This document shows, in pieces, positions 1 to 7,753 of a stretch of DNA of 32,449 bases. Origin of the DNA: Naasia sp. GTDB taxonomy: Bacteria; Actinomycetota; Actinomycetes; Actinomycetales; Microbacteriaceae. The translations under genes and the position numbers were made by a program. The stretch covers positions 1-32,449 of the forward strand of contig NZ_JAODMK010000048.1 of NCBI RefSeq assembly GCF_025465545.1, read 5' to 3'. Each line of letters starts with the position of its first letter. Position 1 is the first letter of the stretch. The notes below the pieces were generated by a model. It saw nothing but the letters and a program-made list of their open reading frames with translations, was not told where the DNA came from and did not search any database.

Positions 1-10
1 GCAGCCGCGC

Positions 11-838
11 GTGAGCCTTCCCGAATGGGCGTCGGCCTTCAGCGACGCGGAGCTGACGCCGGCCTTCCCCCTACCGCTTCCGTCGCCGCCCCGAGAGTGG
101 GCGTGGGGCTCGGCGACGGGCAAGGGGGTGAAGGTGGCGGTGATCGACAGCGGCGTGTCCGCCGGCCACCCGCGGGTGGGCGGACTCGCCGGCAGCGTCG
201 CGATCGAAGCGGATGACAGCGAGGCCGGCTTCCGGATCGTCGAAGGTCCCCACGAGGACCTCTACGGCCACGGCACCGCCTGCGCCGGCATCATCCGGAT
301 GCTCGCGCCCGATGCCGAGATCTACAGCGTGCGGGTGCTCGGCCGGAACCTCACCACCCGCGGCGCGCTGTTCGCCGCCGCCCTGCGATGGTCGATCGAC
401 GCGGGCATGCAGGTGGCGAACCTCAGCCTGAGCAGCCGGAGCGAGCAGTGGTTCGGCCCGCTGCACGCGCTCGCGGACGAGGCCTACTTCCACAACCTGA
501 TGCTCGTCTGCGCGGCGAACAACGTGCCGGGACCCACCTATCCCTCCCAGTACGCCTCCGTGTTCTCGGTCGCGGCGCGGGAGGGGCACGACCCGTTCGA
601 GGTCGCCTACAACCCGCGTCCGCCCGTCGAGTTCGGTGCTCCCGGCATCGATGTCGACGTGGCGTGGACGACGGGCAGCATCACCGCCACCGGCAACAGC
701 TTCGCGGCCCCGCACGTGGCAGGCCTCGTGACGCTGCTGCTGTCGAAGCACCCCGAGCTCACCGCGTTCCAGGTGAAGGCGGTGCTGCACGCGCTGGCCA
801 TCAACGCTCAGGACCCGGCAGCGCCGGCCTCTACCTGA
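11..838 (+). CDS. S8 (subtilisin-like) serine peptidase, probably cytosolic; 5' end uncertain
   Basis: This is a subtilase-fold serine protease of 275 residues from the GTG at 11. The catalytic triad is visible: Asp46 in VAVIDSG, His87 in YGHGTACAG and Ser230 in TGNSFAAPHVAG. The oxyanion Asn is in CAANNVPG (about residue 170). The serine motif reads GNSFAAPH rather than the usual GTSMAAPH. There is no signal peptide or propeptide in the visible part, so an intracellular location is inferred. The frame stays open to the window edge and no Shine-Dalgarno can be judged in the ten bases upstream, so the true start may lie outside. The 3' end overlaps the convergent cyclase gene by 31 nt. The substrate is unknown. 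The family call is secure; the start is not. Confidence 0.85.
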   Translation: MSLPEWASAFSDAELTPAFPLPLPSPPREWAWGSATGKGVKVAVIDSGVSAGHPRVGGLAGSVAIEADDSEAGFRIVEGPHEDLYGHGTACAGIIRMLAPDAEIYSVRVLGRNLTTRGALFAAALRWSIDAGMQVANLSLSSRSEQWFGPLHALADEAYFHNLMLVCAANNVPGPTYPSQYASVFSVAAREGHDPFEVAYNPRPPVEFGAPGIDVDVAWTTGSITATGNSFAAPHVAGLVTLLLSKHPELTAFQVKAVLHALAINAQDPAAPAST

Positions 839-2655
839 CGGGGCACCGACGCGGCATCCACCCGCACCACGGACAGCGGGCGGTCGATGCCTTTGACCGT
901 CGCGACCTCCGGGGTGCCGCCCAACCAAGTGGTCGAGCCCGCCACCTCCTCGGAGGCGACGACCTGCCCACCCCTGGCGAGCCCGCAGAGCCGCGAGCCC
1001 ACGTTGATCGGGTCGCCGATCACCGCGTACTGCCGGCGATCGGCGGGCCCCACGTGGCTGGCGACGACGGAGCCGGTGTGCAGTCCGATGCCGAAGGCGA
1101 TGGGCGGCAGTCCTGCGGCCTCGAGGCTGCCGTTCAGCACCGGCAGGTCCCGCAGGAGATCGGCTGCAGCTTCTCTGGCATCGCCCGCCGGGTCGGCCAG
1201 GATGCGCGGGGCACCGAAGACCGAGAACACCTCGTCGCCCACGAACTGCATCACGGTGCCGTGGTGGGCGAAGATCCTCTCGCAGACGTAGTCGTAGAAG
1301 ACGTCGAGGACCCGCTGAACGTCACCGGGGTCGAGGCTCGCGGCCATCGGCGTGAACGACCGCAGGTCGCAGAACAGGATGCCTACCGTCAGCCGCTCGC
1401 CGGCGCCGGTGCTCTCACCGCGTCCCGCCCGCAGGAGCTCGAGCGCGACGTCGCGCGGCACGTAGCGGGAGAACAGCCGCTCCGCGGTCTGCCGGTCCCG
1501 CTGCTCCGCGATCGTCCGGATCGCGAGGCTGCCCACGCCGGCCGCGAGGATGCCCACGGGGATCCGCACGAAGTCGGGCAGCCAGCCCAGCACCTGGAAG
1601 AGCACCAGCCCGATCCCGGTCACCAGCACGATGCTGGCGATCGTCGTGACCACCGCCCAGCGCAGCCGCCACCGGCGGGCGGCGAACGCGACCGGCGCAC
1701 CGAACAGCAGCACGGCGAGGCCCGTGATCCAGGGCGAATACGGCACCACCCAGGCCCGCTGCAGGATGGTGCTCATCGCCTGCGCCTGCACCACCACGCC
1801 GGGAGTCGTGACCCCCGGCTGCAGCGGAGTGATGTGCCGGTCGCCCACCCCTGCGGCAGTGACCCCCACGATCACGACCGCGCCGCGCAGCCGGTCGGCG
1901 GCCGCTCCGCTGAGCACGTCATCGGCGGAGACGATCTCGGTCCCCGCCGTCCAGTGGATTCGGAGGGTCGCATCCGACTCGACCGGCACGGTCAGGGCAC
2001 CGAGCTGCACCGCCCTCGGGCGGACCACCACCGGGTCGGCGACCCCGTCGAGGGCGTCGACCGCCCGGAGCGCCAGGGCGGGCAGGAACTCCCCGTCGGG
2101 AGTCTCCACGAAGGCGGGAAGGGCGCGCAGCACTCCGTCACTGTCCGCGAGCACGACCGCCGACCCGACCCCTGACGCGTTCTGGAGCACCGCATCCGGC
2201 AGCGTGCTGCCGCCGCTCACCTGCAGCCATCGCGAGCGGTAGGTGGAGGCTGCGCTGAAATCCTGCGCCACCAGGAATGGCCCCGTGGCCAGGGCGGCAG
2301 CGACCCGCGCATCGGACGGCGACGCGACAACATCCACCGCCACGACCTCCGGGCCGGCAGCCGCGATCGCCTCAAGGAGGCGCGCCTGCAGCTGATCCGG
2401 CCAGGGCCACTCGCCACGGCCGGCCACCGCGGCATCGTCCACGGCGACGACCACCACCTCCGGGTCGGCGACCCCATCGGTCCAGAGCAGATCGGTGGCG
2501 TGACGCACCGTCGCCTCCCCGATTCCGCCTAGGGCGGCCAAGGCGGCGAGGGACGCGACGGCCACGGTGACGACGACGGGCAGCCAGGATCTGCCGACGC
2601 GGGTGACCCGCGAGCGGCCGGCTCTCGCCGTGCTCGGCTGCGAGCGGTTGCGCAT
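808..2655 (-). CDS. CHASE2-domain membrane-bound class III adenylate/guanylate cyclase
   Basis: Predicted sensor cyclase of 615 residues. Layout: a short basic N-terminus, TM1 (about 25-45), an extracellular CHASE2 sensor (about 50-305), three membrane helices (about 308-380), a linker helix, then a cytosolic class III catalytic domain (about 422-600). Both metal-binding aspartates are present (Asp430 in FCDLRSFT, Asp474 in FVGDEVF), as are the transition-state Asn551 and Arg555 in NVGSR. The residue aligned with the adenine-selecting Lys is Gln470, and the one aligned with its partner Asp is Ala544, so substrate choice cannot be read from sequence. The ATG has a GAGG ribosome site six bases upstream. 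Its ligand is unknown. It lies downstream of tRNA-Ala but behind that gene's terminator and a promoter-like site. Confidence 0.93.
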   Translation of the reverse strand: MRNRSQPSTARAGRSRVTRVGRSWLPVVVTVAVASLAALAALGGIGEATVRHATDLLWTDGVADPEVVVVAVDDAAVAGRGEWPWPDQLQARLLEAIAAAGPEVVAVDVVASPSDARVAAALATGPFLVAQDFSAASTYRSRWLQVSGGSTLPDAVLQNASGVGSAVVLADSDGVLRALPAFVETPDGEFLPALALRAVDALDGVADPVVVRPRAVQLGALTVPVESDATLRIHWTAGTEIVSADDVLSGAAADRLRGAVVIVGVTAAGVGDRHITPLQPGVTTPGVVVQAQAMSTILQRAWVVPYSPWITGLAVLLFGAPVAFAARRWRLRWAVVTTIASIVLVTGIGLVLFQVLGWLPDFVRIPVGILAAGVGSLAIRTIAEQRDRQTAERLFSRYVPRDVALELLRAGRGESTGAGERLTVGILFCDLRSFTPMAASLDPGDVQRVLDVFYDYVCERIFAHHGTVMQFVGDEVFSVFGAPRILADPAGDAREAAADLLRDLPVLNGSLEAAGLPPIAFGIGLHTGSVVASHVGPADRRQYAVIGDPINVGSRLCGLARGGQVVASEEVAGSTTWLGGTPEVATVKGIDRPLSVVRVDAASVPRQVEAGAAGS

Positions 2656-2712
2656 CTTCTGCCTCTGACTGTCGACGGGATGCGGAGAGACGGTCCGTGG
2701 TGCGGGGCTCTC

Positions 2713-2741
2713 AACCTAGGGGGCGTCTGCGAACAGCACAA
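2713..2741 (-). promoter_or_regulatory. Candidate promoter of the CHASE2 cyclase gene
   Basis: Read on the minus strand, TTGTGC (2741-2736) and TAGGTT (2718-2713) are separated by 17 bases and lie about 58 bases before the cyclase ATG. The match to a housekeeping -35/-10 pair is moderate. Confidence 0.4.
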
Positions 2742-2829
2742 TTCCCCGTTACCGCCGCCTTCTTCCGCCCGGCGGATGCGGGTGCGCGAGTGGTGTCCAG
2801 CGAGGAGCACGGCGCCGAGGCGATTCGCT

Positions 2830-2853
2830 CCCTGGCGCACCCGTGCGCCAGGG
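2830..2853. repeat. Perfect 11-bp inverted repeat between tRNA-Ala and the cyclase gene
   Basis: CCCTGGCGCAC (2830-2840) and GTGCGCCAGGG (2843-2853) are exact reverse complements separated by CC. No T-run follows on either strand. It could be a protein-binding palindrome upstream of the cyclase promoter or a very tight hairpin. The rest of 2656-2892 shows no gene. Confidence 0.6.
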
Positions 2854-2892
2854 GCCGACCCACGAAAGGGCTCTCGATCCCTCGGGGACACA

Positions 2893-2928
2893 AATGGGAA
2901 GAGCCGCCCGAAGGCGGCTCTTCCCATT
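2893..2928 (-). terminator. Intrinsic terminator-like hairpin after tRNA-Ala
   Basis: A perfect 16-bp stem (2893-2908 with 2913-2928) carries a CGAA tetraloop and starts one base past the tRNA 3' end. On the minus strand it is followed by a short T-rich stretch (TGTGT). It most likely ends the tRNA transcript and insulates the cyclase gene. Confidence 0.75.
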
Positions 2929-2929
2929 G

Positions 2930-3002
2930 TGGACCTGAGGGGATTCGAACCCCTGACCCCCTGCATGCCATGCAGGTGCGCTACCAGCTGCGCCACAGGC
3001 CC
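2930..3002 (-). tRNA. tRNA-Ala (anticodon GGC)
   Basis: A 73-nt cloverleaf reads on the minus strand. The acceptor stem GGGCCTG pairs with CAGGTCC (one G-U pair) and the discriminator is A. The D-arm contains AGCTGGTAGCGC. The anticodon stem CCTGC/GCAGG encloses the loop ATGGCAT, giving anticodon GGC, which reads GCC/GCU alanine codons. The T-arm contains GGTTCGAATCC. CCA is not encoded. A strong hairpin follows immediately. Confidence 0.97.
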
Positions 3003-3070
3003 GTCGGCCTCCGCGAGGCCTCGACAAGGTTACTACACGTGCACCCTGTCGTTCGCCGACGGAGGAGCGA

Positions 3071-3454
3071 TCAGTCCGCCGGCTCCCGCACCGGGAGGTT
3101 GACCGGGATGACCGGGCAGTCCTTCCACAGGCGCTCCAGCGAGTAGTAGAGCCGGTCCTCCTCGTGGAAGACGTGCACCACCACGTCGCCGAAATCGAGC
3201 AGCACCCAGCGGCCCTCTGAGCGGCCTTCCCGGCGGAGCGCCCGGTGGCCGGCCTCGGTGAGGCGTTCCTCGATCCCCTCGGCGATGGCGATCACATTGC
3301 GCTCGGTGCGCCCGGTGACGAGCAGGAAGGCGTCCGTGAGGGGAAGCCGGCCTGCGACGTCGAGCGCGACCAGGTCGGCGCCGTTCTTCGCGTCGGCAGC
3401 GGCTGCCGCGAGCTGGATCAGCTCGACGGCCGTGTCGGATGCCGCGGGGTTCAG
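3071..3454 (-). CDS. rsfS: Ribosomal silencing factor RsfS (Iojap family), apparent CTG start
   Basis: RsfS binds ribosomal protein L14 and blocks subunit joining during starvation. The family core is clear: LVALDVAGRLPLTDAFLLVT near the N-terminus, then GRWVLLDFGDVVVHVFHEE and YYSLERLWKDCP near the C-terminus. Full family homology begins around VELIQLAAAAADAKNG, upstream of the only GTG (3295), so that GTG is internal. Reading upstream in frame, I find no ATG, GTG or TTG as far as about position 3600. A CTG at 3454-3452, with GAGG five bases upstream, overlaps the previous stop as CTGA and gives 127 residues, the expected family length. I therefore chose CTG; a sequencing error is the alternative. 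It is last in the nadD operon. The gene identity is certain, the start less so. Confidence 0.9.
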   Translation of the reverse strand: MNPAASDTAVELIQLAAAAADAKNGADLVALDVAGRLPLTDAFLLVTGRTERNVIAIAEGIEERLTEAGHRALRREGRSEGRWVLLDFGDVVVHVFHEEDRLYYSLERLWKDCPVIPVNLPVREPAD

Positions 3455-4983
3455 AACAGCCTCAACACGTAGCCGCCGATGAGGAGCGCGATGACGCCGA
3501 TCGCCATGAGCGCCGCCGTGACGGCGAGCACCGTCGGCAGCAGGCCGCCGCGGCGCTTCCGGGGACTGACGACGCTGCGGGTCGATGTGTGCGTGGCCAC
3601 CGCGCGGGCGGCGCGCACCGGAGCGACGTCGCCGGTCTGGCTGTCGTCCTGGCTCGCCTCGAACAGGCGGTCGATCTCGGAGGAGTCGTAGTTGTCCGAC
3701 GGCGCGCCCGTGGACGAGAGGCTTCGGGGAAGGTCGAGGGACCCGGTGATGTAGATCTCCCCCGTCGCGTTCACGGCGCTGAGGAGGTCGGGCTGCGGGT
3801 CGTTCGACATGATGAGCGCGTTCGTCGAACCGGTGGACGACCCGACGTTGCGGGTGAGCATGCCCTCGAAGGGAAGTGCGTCGTCGTCCGCCTCCGCCTG
3901 CGCGGACCAGTGGCCGCGCGGCGGCGTGAAGGGACGCTCCACGCGAGCCTGCTGGCGCTGCGGCTGCAGGGCTGAGTCGGGGACTTCGCCGGTCAGGCCG
4001 CTGCGGGCCTGGGCGATCATCGCCTCGAACCCGGACAGGCCGTCGAGCGTCTCGTCCGCCTGAGCGGCAGCAGCCGGGGCGAGAGGAGGTGCAGGGGGCC
4101 AGGAGCCACGGGGGGCGCGAGGGATGGTGCGGTCCGAGAACGGTGCGGCCTGGGGAACCGGGCCGGTGGGGGCCGCGGGACTCAGTGCCTCGAGGATCTG
4201 CTCATCGGAGATGAGGCTCACGGGCTGCTCGGCCGCGATCGAGGCACGGTCGATTGCGGACATCTCGACCGTCGCCGTGTCGTTGTAGCCGCCGAACGCC
4301 CGCGGCGCTGCCGGAGCCTGAGTGAAGGCGGAGCCTGCCTGCGGAAGGCTCTGCGGCTCCCAGGTGGGAAGCCAGGCGCCCGAATCGGTCTGCGACAGCG
4401 TCGGAGCCTGCCCGGTCTCGCGGATGGCGCGCAGCTCGCGGCGGCTCATCGTGTGCTCCGGGGCCGGCGCGGCGGCGGCCGCCTGCGCCTCGGCGAGCAG
4501 GCCGGGCGCGGGACGCCCGACGGTCGCGTACTCGAGCGGAGTGCCGGTCCGAGTGACGGGCCGGGTGCGGGTGTCCTCTGCAGGCGCAAAGCTGCGGCTG
4601 CGGAAACCCTGGTCAGGCTCCGAGGAGGACGGCTGCGACGGGCGTCGCGTCGCGTCGTACGTCGGCATCTGAGGGCGCCCCTGGGTGATGTAGCTGAGCG
4701 GCTCGGACGGGTGATCCGTGTCGGACACTCGGCGCCCGGTGCGCCGCTCCGCCTCACTGGCGGCGTCCGTCAGCTGGGAGGCGGCACGGCGGGACAGGGT
4801 GTCCCAGATGTTGCCCGACGAATTGAGGTCGTACACGTCTGACGGGTGCACGCCCGAGAGGTCGCCCGTGTCGCCACGCCGTTCGGCGTCGCGCGCTTCG
4901 CGGCGACTCCGAGGAGCGGTCGTGTTCGAGGAGGACGCCGTTCCCTGGCGCTCCTGCCGCGGCTGTTCCTGCCACAAGGTCAT
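3451..4983 (-). CDS. Disordered, tail-anchored membrane protein of unknown function
   Basis: No known domain is recognised in this 510-residue protein. Residues 1 to about 470 are rich in Ala, Pro, Ser, Gln, Glu and Arg with no hydrophobic helix, and look largely disordered. A basic SPRKRRGG patch is followed by one hydrophobic helix (about 485-507), ending three residues later in LRLF. This suggests a tail-anchored protein with a long cytosolic arm. It sits between nadD (ATGA overlap at 4980-4983) and rsfS (CTGA overlap), so all three genes are probably translationally coupled. In many actinobacteria a LytR-type gene lies near here, but I see no LytR-CpsA-Psr domain. Function is unknown. Confidence 0.85.
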   Translation of the reverse strand: MTLWQEQPRQERQGTASSSNTTAPRSRREARDAERRGDTGDLSGVHPSDVYDLNSSGNIWDTLSRRAASQLTDAASEAERRTGRRVSDTDHPSEPLSYITQGRPQMPTYDATRRPSQPSSSEPDQGFRSRSFAPAEDTRTRPVTRTGTPLEYATVGRPAPGLLAEAQAAAAAPAPEHTMSRRELRAIRETGQAPTLSQTDSGAWLPTWEPQSLPQAGSAFTQAPAAPRAFGGYNDTATVEMSAIDRASIAAEQPVSLISDEQILEALSPAAPTGPVPQAAPFSDRTIPRAPRGSWPPAPPLAPAAAAQADETLDGLSGFEAMIAQARSGLTGEVPDSALQPQRQQARVERPFTPPRGHWSAQAEADDDALPFEGMLTRNVGSSTGSTNALIMSNDPQPDLLSAVNATGEIYITGSLDLPRSLSSTGAPSDNYDSSEIDRLFEASQDDSQTGDVAPVRAARAVATHTSTRSVVSPRKRRGGLLPTVLAVTAALMAIGVIALLIGGYVLRLF

Positions 4984-5585
4984 GGAGTACTCCGATACAG
5001 ATCATGTTTGGAGATGTACTGCACGACGCCGTCGGGAACGAGATACCAAACGGGATTACCGCTGCTCACCCGACTTCGGATGTCGGTTGAAGATATCGCC
5101 AGCGCCGGAACTTCGAGCCAGCTTACGTCGCGATTTGGAAGGTCGCGAAGCGACACGGCGTGTCCGGGACGACTGACTGCGACGAAATGCGCGAGGTCCC
5201 AGAGTTCGCCCACGTCCTTCCAGCCGAGGATCTGCTTGACCGCGTCGGCACCCGTGATGAAGAAGAGATCGGCGTCGGGACGCTGCTCGCGGAGGTCGCG
5301 CAGCGTGTCGATCGTGTAGGTGGGGCCGTTCCGGTCGATGTCGACCCGGGAGACCATGAAGCGGGGGTTGGAGGCCGTGGCGATGACGGTCATCAGGTAG
5401 CGATGCTCGGGAGAGGACACGGCCCGCTTCTGCCACGGCTCGCCGGTGGGCACGAAGAGGACCTCGTCGAGGGCGAAGGACTGGGCCACCTCGCTGGCGG
5501 CCACGAGGTGGCCGTGATGGATGGGATCGAATGTGCCGCCCATCACGCCGATGCGGCGGCGGCCCGTGCCGGGCTCGATCTGCAC
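4980..5585 (-). CDS. nadD: Nicotinate-nucleotide adenylyltransferase NadD
   Basis: NadD transfers AMP from ATP to nicotinate mononucleotide, giving deamido-NAD in NAD synthesis. The nucleotidyltransferase signature [11 protein letters not shown] lies at residues 16-26 and the C-terminal [10 protein letters not shown] motif matches the family. Length is 201 residues from the GTG at 5585. No clear ribosome site precedes this GTG; the internal GTG or ATG just before GGTFDP is also plausible and would remove about 13-14 residues. It lies 7 bases after the small membrane gene upstream and overlaps the next gene by ATGA. Confidence 0.95.
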   Translation of the reverse strand: MQIEPGTGRRRIGVMGGTFDPIHHGHLVAASEVAQSFALDEVLFVPTGEPWQKRAVSSPEHRYLMTVIATASNPRFMVSRVDIDRNGPTYTIDTLRDLREQRPDADLFFITGADAVKQILGWKDVGELWDLAHFVAVSRPGHAVSLRDLPNRDVSWLEVPALAISSTDIRSRVSSGNPVWYLVPDGVVQYISKHDLYRSTP

Positions 5586-5592
5586 GGCGCGG

Positions 5593-5805
5593 TCAGGCTC
5601 CGTGCGGTCCGCCGGACCCGGAGCCGTCTCCCCCGCGCCGGCCGGAGACCTGGCTGTGCCGGTTGGCGACGTCGCGGTAGCTCCACATGACCATGCCGAG
5701 CAGAGCGAACACGGCGAGCGTGATCAGCCCGAACAGGAACGGGCTCATCGGCAGAGCGGTCTGGGTCTGGCCGGATGCCAGCACTGCGGCGGCGGTAAGC
5801 GACAT
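5593..5805 (-). CDS. Small single-pass membrane protein
   Basis: A 70-residue protein starts at ATG 5805, preceded by an AGGAGA ribosome site. One hydrophobic helix (about residues 22-44, including [19 protein letters not shown]) is followed by SYRDVANRH and a Gly/Ser/Arg-rich tail. Small proteins of this shape occur next to nadD in related actinobacteria, but I cannot assign a role. It is probably the first gene of the nadD-rsfS operon, with a TACACT -10-like box at 5843-5848. Confidence 0.75.
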   Translation of the reverse strand: MSLTAAAVLASGQTQTALPMSPFLFGLITLAVFALLGMVMWSYRDVANRHSQVSGRRGGDGSGSGGPHGA

Positions 5806-5842
5806 GAGCTCTCCTGGTACTTCGGCCGGGATCGGCCCGTTC

Positions 5843-5848
5843 AGTGTA
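5843..5848 (-). promoter_or_regulatory. Candidate -10 box for the nadD-rsfS operon
   Basis: TACACT reads on the minus strand 37 bases before the small membrane gene's ATG. No convincing -35 hexamer is seen 17 bases upstream. Confidence 0.35.
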
Positions 5849-5892
5849 TCGGCGTCCGCTCCTCGCATGCAGAGCGCCGTCGGGCAGAACGA

Positions 5893-5922
5893 AGCCGGCC
5901 GGCCCCGAAGGACCGGCCGGCT
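5893..5922 (-). terminator. Hairpin terminator after the DUF2382 gene
   Basis: AGCCGGCCGG (5893-5902) pairs with CCGGCCGGCT (5913-5922), and the stem can extend inward by two G-C pairs. It lies 13 bases past the DUF2382 stop. The T-tract on the minus strand is poor. Confidence 0.6.
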
Positions 5923-5935
5923 CCCTGCGTTCGAC

Positions 5936-6757
5936 TCAGAGGCGGGAGTTGCCCGACCGCCCCTGGTCGCCCTCGAGCTCGATCTGCTCCTTGCGGACGT
6001 CATCGGTGACCGTCTGGTTCTCGGTGACGGTCTGGGTGTCCAGGCGGACGCGCTCCACCGGCACGGTCTCCTTGGCGATCACGGGGCGCTCCTCGGTGAG
6101 GATCACCTCGTGCTCCTCCTCGCTGATCGCGGGGCCGGAGAGGGCGTCGCCGACGTTGGCGTCGGTGATCGGCTCGCGCTCGAGGCGGACCTCCTCCCGG
6201 GAGACCGGAACCGAGACGGTCTGCTGCTCGGTCACCACGTACTTGCGGAGGCGGGCCCTGCCGGTCTGCACCTGCTCGGTGCCCACGTGGAGGCGCTCCT
6301 CGGAACGGGTCATCGCCGAGTCGGTCGTCGGGCCCGAGGTGTCGTAGCCGGTCGTGCCTGCCGCGTTCCCTGTGGTTCCCGCGAAGCCGGCGGTTCCGGC
6401 GGTTCCCGCGTTCGCGTCGTACCCGGAGTGGGTCGAGGTCTGCGAGGAGCCGATGCCGTAGTAGCGGTACAGCTCGTCCTCGTCCTCGGGGCTCAGCGCT
6501 CCGTCGTTGTCGATGCGCGGCGCGTCCTTGACCATGGCCTTGTCGAAGCCGACGCGGATCGTGTCGCCCTCTGAGGTCGCCTCGTCCAGCGGGACGAAGG
6601 ACTCCGAGCTGCCGAAGAGTCCGGTCCGGACGCTCACCCAGCTGGGGTGTCCGTCGGTCGCGTCCACATACACCTGGCCGACCGTGCCGATCTTGTCGCC
6701 GTTCGCACCCACGACAGTTGCGCCGCTCAGGGCGTCGACGTTCTCTGTTCCAATCAT
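5936..6757 (-). CDS. PRC-barrel plus DUF2382 protein
   Basis: The protein has 273 residues from the ATG at 6757, chosen because AGGAG lies six bases upstream; an earlier in-frame start lacks such a site. The N-terminal PRC-barrel (about residues 1-80) contains LSGATVVGANGDKIGTVGQV and a trailing FVPLDEA strand. A Gly/Ala/Thr-rich linker (about 110-150) follows. The C-terminal DUF2382 region (about 155-265) has repeated charged strands such as REEVRLEREPI and VERVRLDTQTV. PRC/DUF2382 proteins are often stress-related, but no biochemical role is established. Two hairpins bracket the gene, so it is probably monocistronic. Confidence 0.9.
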   Translation of the reverse strand: MIGTENVDALSGATVVGANGDKIGTVGQVYVDATDGHPSWVSVRTGLFGSSESFVPLDEATSEGDTIRVGFDKAMVKDAPRIDNDGALSPEDEDELYRYYGIGSSQTSTHSGYDANAGTAGTAGFAGTTGNAAGTTGYDTSGPTTDSAMTRSEERLHVGTEQVQTGRARLRKYVVTEQQTVSVPVSREEVRLEREPITDANVGDALSGPAISEEEHEVILTEERPVIAKETVPVERVRLDTQTVTENQTVTDDVRKEQIELEGDQGRSGNSRL

Positions 6758-6847
6758 GCCTTGCTCCTCTTTCGTCGAGGCCGCCACCCGTCTCTGCGAC
6801 CGCGTCCGACGCTACGCAGCGCCGTCAGGTCGATACAGGGGTGGCAG

Positions 6848-6885
6848 GCCGAAGGCGCGGGGAGTACAACCCGCGCGCCTTCGGC
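6848..6885 (-). terminator. Hairpin terminator after the four-helix membrane protein gene
   Basis: GCCGAAGGCGCG (6848-6859) and CGCGCCTTCGGC (6874-6885) form a perfect 12-bp stem with a 14-base loop. It lies 18 bases beyond the stop at 6904. No T-run follows, so it could act with Rho or as an RNA-stabilising end. Confidence 0.6.
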
Positions 6886-6903
6886 GACTCACAGTTTCGA
6901 GGC

Positions 6904-7584
6904 TTACGCACCCAGTCCCTCGCGGTCCACCTTGCGGTGGAAGCGCATGCCGGCGAGGCCGCCGAGGATTGCGCCGACGAGCGCGATGAGCGCCACGACC
7001 ACCGCGGTGATGACGCCGACGAGGGTCAGGTCGCCCTCGCCGATGGGGATGCGCGGGAAGCTGTTGAGGTTGGCGAGGATGTTGAACTGGCTGCCCGCGA
7101 CGGCGCCGAGGATCGCGGCGAGCACCGCGATGATGAGCGCCCAGATCCACACCGCGAGCCCCTGCTTGGCGCCGTTGAAGCGCGCCATCCGGCCGGCCAC
7201 GTAGCCGCCGCAGTAGTACGAGAGGAAGAGGATCACCACGAGGGCGATCGCGCCCGCGATGCCGATCGACTGCGCGTTCTGCTGGGCGTCCTGCGCGTCG
7301 GTGTTCGTGGCCAGCCCCACGGCGGCGCCGGCGGCCGCCACGAGGGCGGTGAGGATCACGGCCATGCCGGTGGCGGTCAGCCAGCCGAAGAAGGCGGAGC
7401 CGAATTTGATCCCGCCGAACCGCTCCTTCTCGCGGGCGACGACCTCCTCGCGGAGGCTGGTCTCATGCGCGTGCGGGTGGGCGCGCTCAGTCGGGGTGCC
7501 GTCTCCGACGGGGGCCGCGCCGTGATTCACGGGGAAGGCTTGGGTGGCTTGCGTGTCGCGGTTGCTGTTTTCCGGTGTACTCAT
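6904..7584 (-). CDS. Four-helix integral membrane protein, unknown function
   Basis: The protein has 226 residues from the ATG at 7584, which has GGAGGAG six bases upstream. The first 75 or so residues are hydrophilic, with a histidine cluster (HPHAHE). Four hydrophobic helices follow, including FFGWLTATGMAVILTALVAA, GAIALVVILFLSYYCGGYVA, LAVWIWALIIAVLAAILGAV and VVVALIALVGAILGGLAGM. The C-terminus is basic. It precedes the PRC/DUF2382 gene in the same direction but is separated from it by a hairpin. The pairing suggests a shared stress or envelope role; this is inference only. Confidence 0.85.
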   Translation of the reverse strand: MSTPENSNRDTQATQAFPVNHGAAPVGDGTPTERAHPHAHETSLREEVVAREKERFGGIKFGSAFFGWLTATGMAVILTALVAAAGAAVGLATNTDAQDAQQNAQSIGIAGAIALVVILFLSYYCGGYVAGRMARFNGAKQGLAVWIWALIIAVLAAILGAVAGSQFNILANLNSFPRIPIGEGDLTLVGVITAVVVALIALVGAILGGLAGMRFHRKVDREGLGA

Positions 7585-7753
7585 CAGGACTCCTCCAATG
7601 CACGGCCGAGCCGCGAAAGCGCTGGCAAATACGCCCGCGATCAGGGTCTCGTTGTGCCGCAAGAGTAGGCTCCGCCGAGCGCCGCCCTCCAGGGCTTGAC
7701 AGCAGCGGGGCGGCGCGGGGGAAGGCCCCACCGGCGGTGCCGGCCGCGAGCGG

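Noticed and set aside
388-2175. Long open frame on the plus strand antisense to the cyclase gene
   Set aside because: Arg/Pro/Gly/His-rich translation typical of a shadow frame in G+C-rich DNA; the opposite strand encodes a clear CHASE2 cyclase.
2680-3146. Small open frames across the tRNA-Ala region
   Set aside because: They read through the tRNA and its terminator and have no coding signal.
3451-4983. LytR-CpsA-Psr protein, expected near nadD/rsfS
   Set aside because: No LCP domain; the single helix is at the C-terminus rather than near the N-terminus.
7585-7753. Intrinsic terminator after proA
   Set aside because: G+C-rich partial palindromes but no convincing stem with a T-run.
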